This document shows positions 59,688 to 64,000 of a stretch of DNA of 64,000 nt, piece after piece. Source of the stretch: Diphasiastrum complanatum. Lineage: Eukaryota > Streptophyta > Lycopodiopsida > Lycopodiales > Lycopodiaceae. The stretch spans positions 9,016,364 through 9,080,363 of the forward strand of contig CM055113.1 in assembly GCA_029204225.1 (NCBI GenBank), given 5' to 3'. The position numbers and the translations under genes were made by a program. Every line of letters begins with the position of its first letter. Position 1 is the stretch's first letter. Below the pieces are notes generated by a model. The model did no database searches, was not told the origin of the DNA, and saw only the letters and a list, made by a program, of their open reading frames with translations.

Positions 59688-60176
59688 TCAACAAAGATCC
59701 CGAGGTGAAAGATACAAATCAGATTGAATTTTAGCAAAGCATAATTGATTAATCTCTCCAATCCAACTCAAGGCATCAACAACAATGCTCGATGTACCTT
59801 TATGATACCTAACGTCAAACACAAACTCCTGAATGAGTTCTGACCATCTAGCCTTATGGCCATGGAGGTCTTTAGCATCACATATATACTTAAGGGATTG
59901 GTGATTAGTCGTCACCGTAAATCGGGCACCATAAAGATAATGCCTCCAGATTTTTAACGCGCGAATGACTGTAAAAAGCTCCATCTCATAGGTAGAGTAC
60001 CTCGTCTGAGTAGGATCTAACTTTTTGCTTTCAAAAGCAACTGGTCTACCGTCTTGATAAAGGACCGCTCCTACAGCAAAGTCGCTAGCATCTGTGTCCA
60101 TGACAAAGGGATGCCCCTTCTCCATGCAGGAGAAGCACAAGCCGCCGGTTAGTCTGTGCGATCCAACTCGATGCAC
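59688..60176 (-). pseudogene. gypsy RNase H fused to a Gag zinc knuckle
   Basis: The frame begins with half a knuckle (CFSCMEKGHP) and passes without a gap into RNase H: FVMDTDASDFAVGAVLYQDG, TYEMELFTVIRALKIWRHYL, TNHQSLKYI and ARWSELIQEFVFDVRYHKG. Protease and RT, normally between knuckle and RNase H, are deleted. The frame itself is open for 162 codons. Confidence 0.85.
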
Positions 60177-60641
60177 TTTTTGTCGCCCTAGGAACCGGTG
60201 TTCGTCTTGTCTTTGCCCCGCTTCTTGGAAAATTGCTTTTCTTTTTGTTTAGCCTTGGGCAGACTTTAATCCTTGCGGGAGCCAATGTGGGCGTCATCGA
60301 CGATCTTCGCAAAGCAAATAACATCCTGGATAGTCTGCAATTGGTTATGCCGCACTTCTAGTTGAAATTCCTTTGGAAGCCCCCAAAATAAAATGTAACT
60401 TTATTAAGATAGGGTTGATTCGCCAGGCAAATCGGGGCAAAATCTCTTGGAACTCCTGTATGTAGGCATCTAATGGCCTACTACCCATCTGCATGGTGGC
60501 AAAAAGCCGCCAGTGCTCAAAATCATCCAAGACCAGCAGGAAAGCTGTTTTAAAGGCTTCCTGGAAGGCATCCCACGTGGAAGGGGTACCAACCCTTTCC
60601 TTCAGATCTTGCCGACGAAGGGTATAAAGGTTGTTTGACAA
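60177..60641 (-). pseudogene. gypsy Gag fragment
   Basis: SNNLYTLRRQDLKERVGTPS, TWDAFQEAFKTAFL, then PLDAYIQEFQEILPRFAWR: the capsid-like retrotransposon Gag region (60641-60345), then a Lys/Arg-rich tail (60324-60180) running in another frame toward the knuckle. The upstream end is abrupt. Confidence 0.75.
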
Positions 60642-61290
60642 TCAAGAGTCCATTAAAAAGAATGGGATTTCTTCAAGAGTGCAAGAAGAAGAGTGGCTAC
60701 AATGACAAATTTGGAACATGACGATGAAAATGAGTGGCTAGACCGAGAAACATATAAACATGATGAACATCAGTAGGCACAGGCCAATCTTGGATAGCTT
60801 GGACCTTATGAGGGTCAAGGCGAATACGACCATCACAAACAAGAAAACCCAAAAATCCTCAGAAAAAATCTTCTTACTATAGGCACCCTCTCTATGAGTC
60901 TTGCTACCTGCTATTCCTATCACCTTACACATGGCATCCAACAATGGGTGATCAATCCACCTGACATGCATGCTACCTATGACTTGTGAAAACTAAGTAT
61001 TGTCCCATGCCCTACCAAAGACCTATGATCCACTTGGTCACCCCAGCTACTTGTTGGTTAGCATCTAGTCACTAACGACTAGGATCCCGATGATCACAAT
61101 TCACCGCATCTTTGATAGCTTGTCAAGCTATCACACTGGGTCACTACTTGTGACGCACCTTTCCTAGCTTGGGACTGGGAACCAGTCGTGCCAAGGTCAT
61201 GCTAGTGCCATGACTGGGCTCTAACATCTTGTTGTCTCCTTGATTTATCCATTTTTTTTCTTGTAAGTACCTTCACTTAGAATTTGCTTC
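60642..61290. other. no recognisable gene
   Basis: Holds a minus-strand open frame (60971-60738) without recognised similarity. Position between two retroelement remnants suggests non-coding element DNA. Confidence 0.4.
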
Positions 61291-61513
61291 GAACAAGAAC
61301 ACAGATCATGCCACACAGAAAACACTCTCCACAGCAAGCTCACATAGCAACTATATTTCTCAAAATGAAATTATACTATACATATAGTTGTTCACTCAAA
61401 TTGCCGTTGGTGGGACACATGTCCCATCGACTTGCCTCGTGGCGAGGCCAACTGATCCATATCGACTGATAGGACCCACAATACAGTAGCACAGTGATTC
61501 TTCTTTAATTCTA
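61291..61513 (-). repeat. LTR of the rightmost copia element (partial)
   Basis: On the minus strand it starts TTAGAATTAAAGAAGAATC after a purine tract (AAGGGAGAGAG). The same sequence occurs inverted at 63815-64000: CACTGTGCTACTGTA, GGCCTCGCCACGAGGCAAG and GAACAACTATATGTATAGT. The lower boundary is approximate. Confidence 0.75.
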
Positions 61514-61597
61514 ACTCTCTCCCTTAAAGTAGAGTCTACTTTTTATACAGTCAAATACATAGCTTTAAAGTCAACAAACTTTAAGTACAGAAAGCTT

Positions 61598-63812
61598 TCA
61601 TCTAAACTTATCAAACTTTTCTCCAACAAGTGGCTTAGTGAAAATATCAGCTAGTTGTTCTTCCGTACTACAATGAACAACATGAATTTCACGACTCAAC
61701 AGCCTCTCACGTATAAAGTGATACTGAATCTCAATGTGCTTGGTTCTCGCATGGAACACTGGATTCTTTGCTAGCTGAATGCCACTCTGACTATTGCTAT
61801 GTAAAGTTGTGGTATTTTTCTGCTTCATGCCAACTTCTTCCAAGATTTATCTCAACCATATAGCTTCCTGTGCTGCACTACACATTGCCTTATACTCTAC
61901 TTCCGTGGTGGATAGAACAATTGTACTTTGCTTCTTACTAGACCAGGAAAAACAATTGCCACAAAGCTGGAATACATACCCTATGGTGGATCTACAGTCA
62001 TCATAGTCACCTCCCCAATCCGCATCCACATAGCCACACAACTCAGGTAAACCCTCATGCTTCTTGTAAATCAAGCCATAATCTGAAGTGCCTTTTACAT
62101 AATGCAAAGTGCGCTTAGCTACCTTCCAATGTATTTCCGTAGGTGCTGCTATAAACTGACTTACAATACCAACAACATAGCATATATTTGGTCTAGTCGT
62201 GGTAAGATAAATCAAGCTCCCTACTAACTACCTATACAACGTAGCATCAAATGACTGTGACTCATCAAGCTTAGAAAGCTTTTTACCTGGTTCAATAGGA
62301 GTATTCACTGGTTTACAATCCTACAACCTAAACCTGTGTAGCAACTCTTAGACATACTTCACCTGTGTTAAACCCACTTCGTGTCCTTTTTGCCACACCT
62401 CTAATCCAAGGCAATAATGCATCAGGCTGAGATCTGTCATCTCGAATTGTTCCATGAGATCTTTCTTGATCATGTCTATCATCTCTTGATTATTTTCCGT
62501 AATAATCAAGTCATCAACATAAAGAGCAATCAAAGCAACCATACCATCAAAGCATAAGACATACAGATTTGGATCAGAATGTATTCTCACCATCCCCTTT
62601 GAACGAAAGTAGGCATCAATGCTGCTATACCACGCACATGGTGCCTTTTTAAGTCGTCATAAAGCGCTTTCTTCAAACAACATACTTTATTTTCCTGTCT
62701 CTTCGCTACAAAGCCTTCAGGTTGATCCATGAACACCTCTTCTTCTAACTCTCCATTAAGAAAAGCAGATTTCACATCATCTGATACAAAGGCCAACCAA
62801 AATGTGAAGCTAAAGCAACAAGTAGACATAGAGTATTCCACTTACATACCGGTGCAAAGGTTTTCTCATAGTCGATGCCTTTACTTTGTGCATACCCTTT
62901 GATCACCAATCTTGCCTTGTGCTTTGCTATACTTCCATCTGCATGGTACTTAGTCATGTATACCCATTTGCAACCAATGGGTTTCTTGCCAACTAGTGGT
63001 TCTACTAAGCCCCATGTGCTATGCTTAGCAATTGACTCCATCTCCTCTCCCATGGCCTTGACCCAAATGTCATCATCCTTTGCTTCACCATAAGCTGAAG
63101 GTTTTTTGCTTTGAATAATGCTAGATAAGAGAGCATAATTTGCTTCATACCTTTCAGGTTGTGTCTTCTCTCTTGTTGATCTTCGTAGCTCTCCTTGGCT
63201 AGATGATCCTGGAAAGTCATCCATGTCGCGGCCCTCCAACACTCTCTCAAACTACTTAGGGAGCTTCCTGTCAGGTGATCGACTTCCTGGTGAAAATGTA
63301 TCCCATGATACATCCTTCTCCTTGCGTTTGTCGCTTGCAACTTCAATCCTTCTTGCACCAAAAGGTTTGTCTCCAACCTGTCTCTTGAGGTTGAGTAGTA
63401 GTATCTTGAGATGTATCATCATATTCATCACTTGGAAGGTCAATGAATGGATTATCATTAGGAGGTATCCTCACTATACCATCTTTTCCAGTTGATGTGT
63501 CTATCTTCTCAGCATCCTCGTCTTCATACATCTTGGATTCATCAAAGATAACATCACGACTTACATGGATTTTGTTTTCCACTGGATCAAAACATCTATA
63601 GCCCTTCACACGATCACCATATCATAGGAATATACAATCGATAGCTTTTACATCAAGTTTACGTCTCTCTTCCTTAGGAATGTGTACAAAGGCCTTACAT
63701 CCAAAGATTCACAAGTGGTTCACCTTTGGCTTCTTCTTCGTGAATGCTTCCTCAGGTGTAATCTTTGGTATGGCAATGGTAGGACTTCTATTTTAAAGAT
63801 AGACTGCCGTAC
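61598..63812 (-). pseudogene. copia pol fragment: integrase end, RT, RNase H
   Basis: Minus-strand reading from 63812: integrase tail (NRSPTIAIPKITPEEAFTKK, GCKAFVHIPKEERRKLDVK), KGYRCFDPVENKIHVSRDVI, linker, RT ([58 protein letters not shown]). The catalytic site ALYVDDLIIT is intact (near 62510). RNase H follows (CGYVDADWGGDYDDCRST, SSKKQSTIVLSTTEVEYKA) and the end reads EEQLADIFTKPLVGEKFDKF. Stops and frame changes at about 62840, 62590, 62345 and 62215 make it inactive. Integrase is cut at 63813 by an inverted LTR. Confidence 0.87.
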
Positions 63813-64000
63813 AATTAGAATTAAAGTAGAATCACTGTGCTACTGTACTATGGGTCCTATCAGTTGATAAGGATCAGTTGGCCTCGCCACGAGGCAAGTC
63901 GACGGGACACGCGTCCCGCCAACGACAACCTGGGTCATGCATGGGTTGCCTAAGTGAACAACTATATGTATAGTGTAATTTCATTTTAAGAAATATGTGA
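63813..64000 (+). repeat. inverted LTR start, cut by window edge
   Basis: Begins near 63815 with TTAGAATTAAAGTAGAATC. It matches the reverse complement of 61360-61513 through GTTGGCCTCGCCACGAGG, then has an extra piece (about 63925-63950) before resuming at AGTGAACAACTATATG. It starts another element of the same family, plus strand, inserted in the integrase. Confidence 0.75.

Overview
This window is eukaryotic nuclear DNA from a land plant with a repeat-rich genome. Almost all recognisable coding sequence belongs to LTR retrotransposons of the Ty1/copia and Ty3/gypsy groups, mostly broken, nested and in both orientations. Only one host gene is clear: a plus-strand gene at about 42.35-43.71 kb that looks like CFAP53, a coiled-coil protein of motile cilia. 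Flowering plants and most conifers lack motile cilia. The lineage is therefore probably one with swimming sperm (fern, lycophyte, bryophyte, cycad or Ginkgo). The heavy retroelement load fits a large fern, cycad or Ginkgo genome, but the species cannot be fixed from the sequence. || Layout. 0-9.2 kb: AT-rich non-coding DNA with degenerate tandem repeats, TA/CA/GT microsatellites, a 21-base satellite-like array and dispersed GC-rich hairpins. 9.17-13.67 kb: a young non-autonomous LTR element with an uninterrupted 586-628-codon frame (CCHC knuckle plus a duplicated ~230-residue unit) and no pol. 15.0-17.7 kb: 3' part of a minus-strand copia element. 17.7-22.6 kb: gypsy remnants in both orientations. 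23.1-26.1 kb: decayed plus-strand copia with duplications and an insertion. 26.1-28.9 kb: nothing recognised. 28.9-39.8 kb: a mosaic of at least four copia elements, including a minus-strand family whose LTRs carry TTC/GAA arrays. || 41.2-43.7 kb: upstream region and two coding exons of the CFAP53-like gene; its 3' end was not found. 46.69-58.07 kb: a plus-strand chromodomain gypsy element (chromovirus) with both LTRs, primer site, polypurine tract, decayed gag-pol and an abnormally long 5.5-kb leader. It carries a tRNA-like insertion with a 15-base target duplication inside RT, a foldback MITE-like element inside its 3' LTR, and a possible spliced gene fragment in its leader. The whole element sits inside a second repeat family. 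58.8-60.6 kb: minus-strand gypsy remnant with a gag/RNase H fusion. 61.3-64 kb: minus-strand copia remnant whose integrase is cut by an inverted copy of its own LTR type at the window edge. || Working parts: the retroelement proteins (Gag, protease, integrase, reverse transcriptase, RNase H) would normally act together in a virus-like particle. Here no element has an intact gag-pol. The only mobile element with an intact frame is the 9.17-13.67 kb one, which would need proteins in trans. All similarity calls are from motif recognition by eye; no database search was run.
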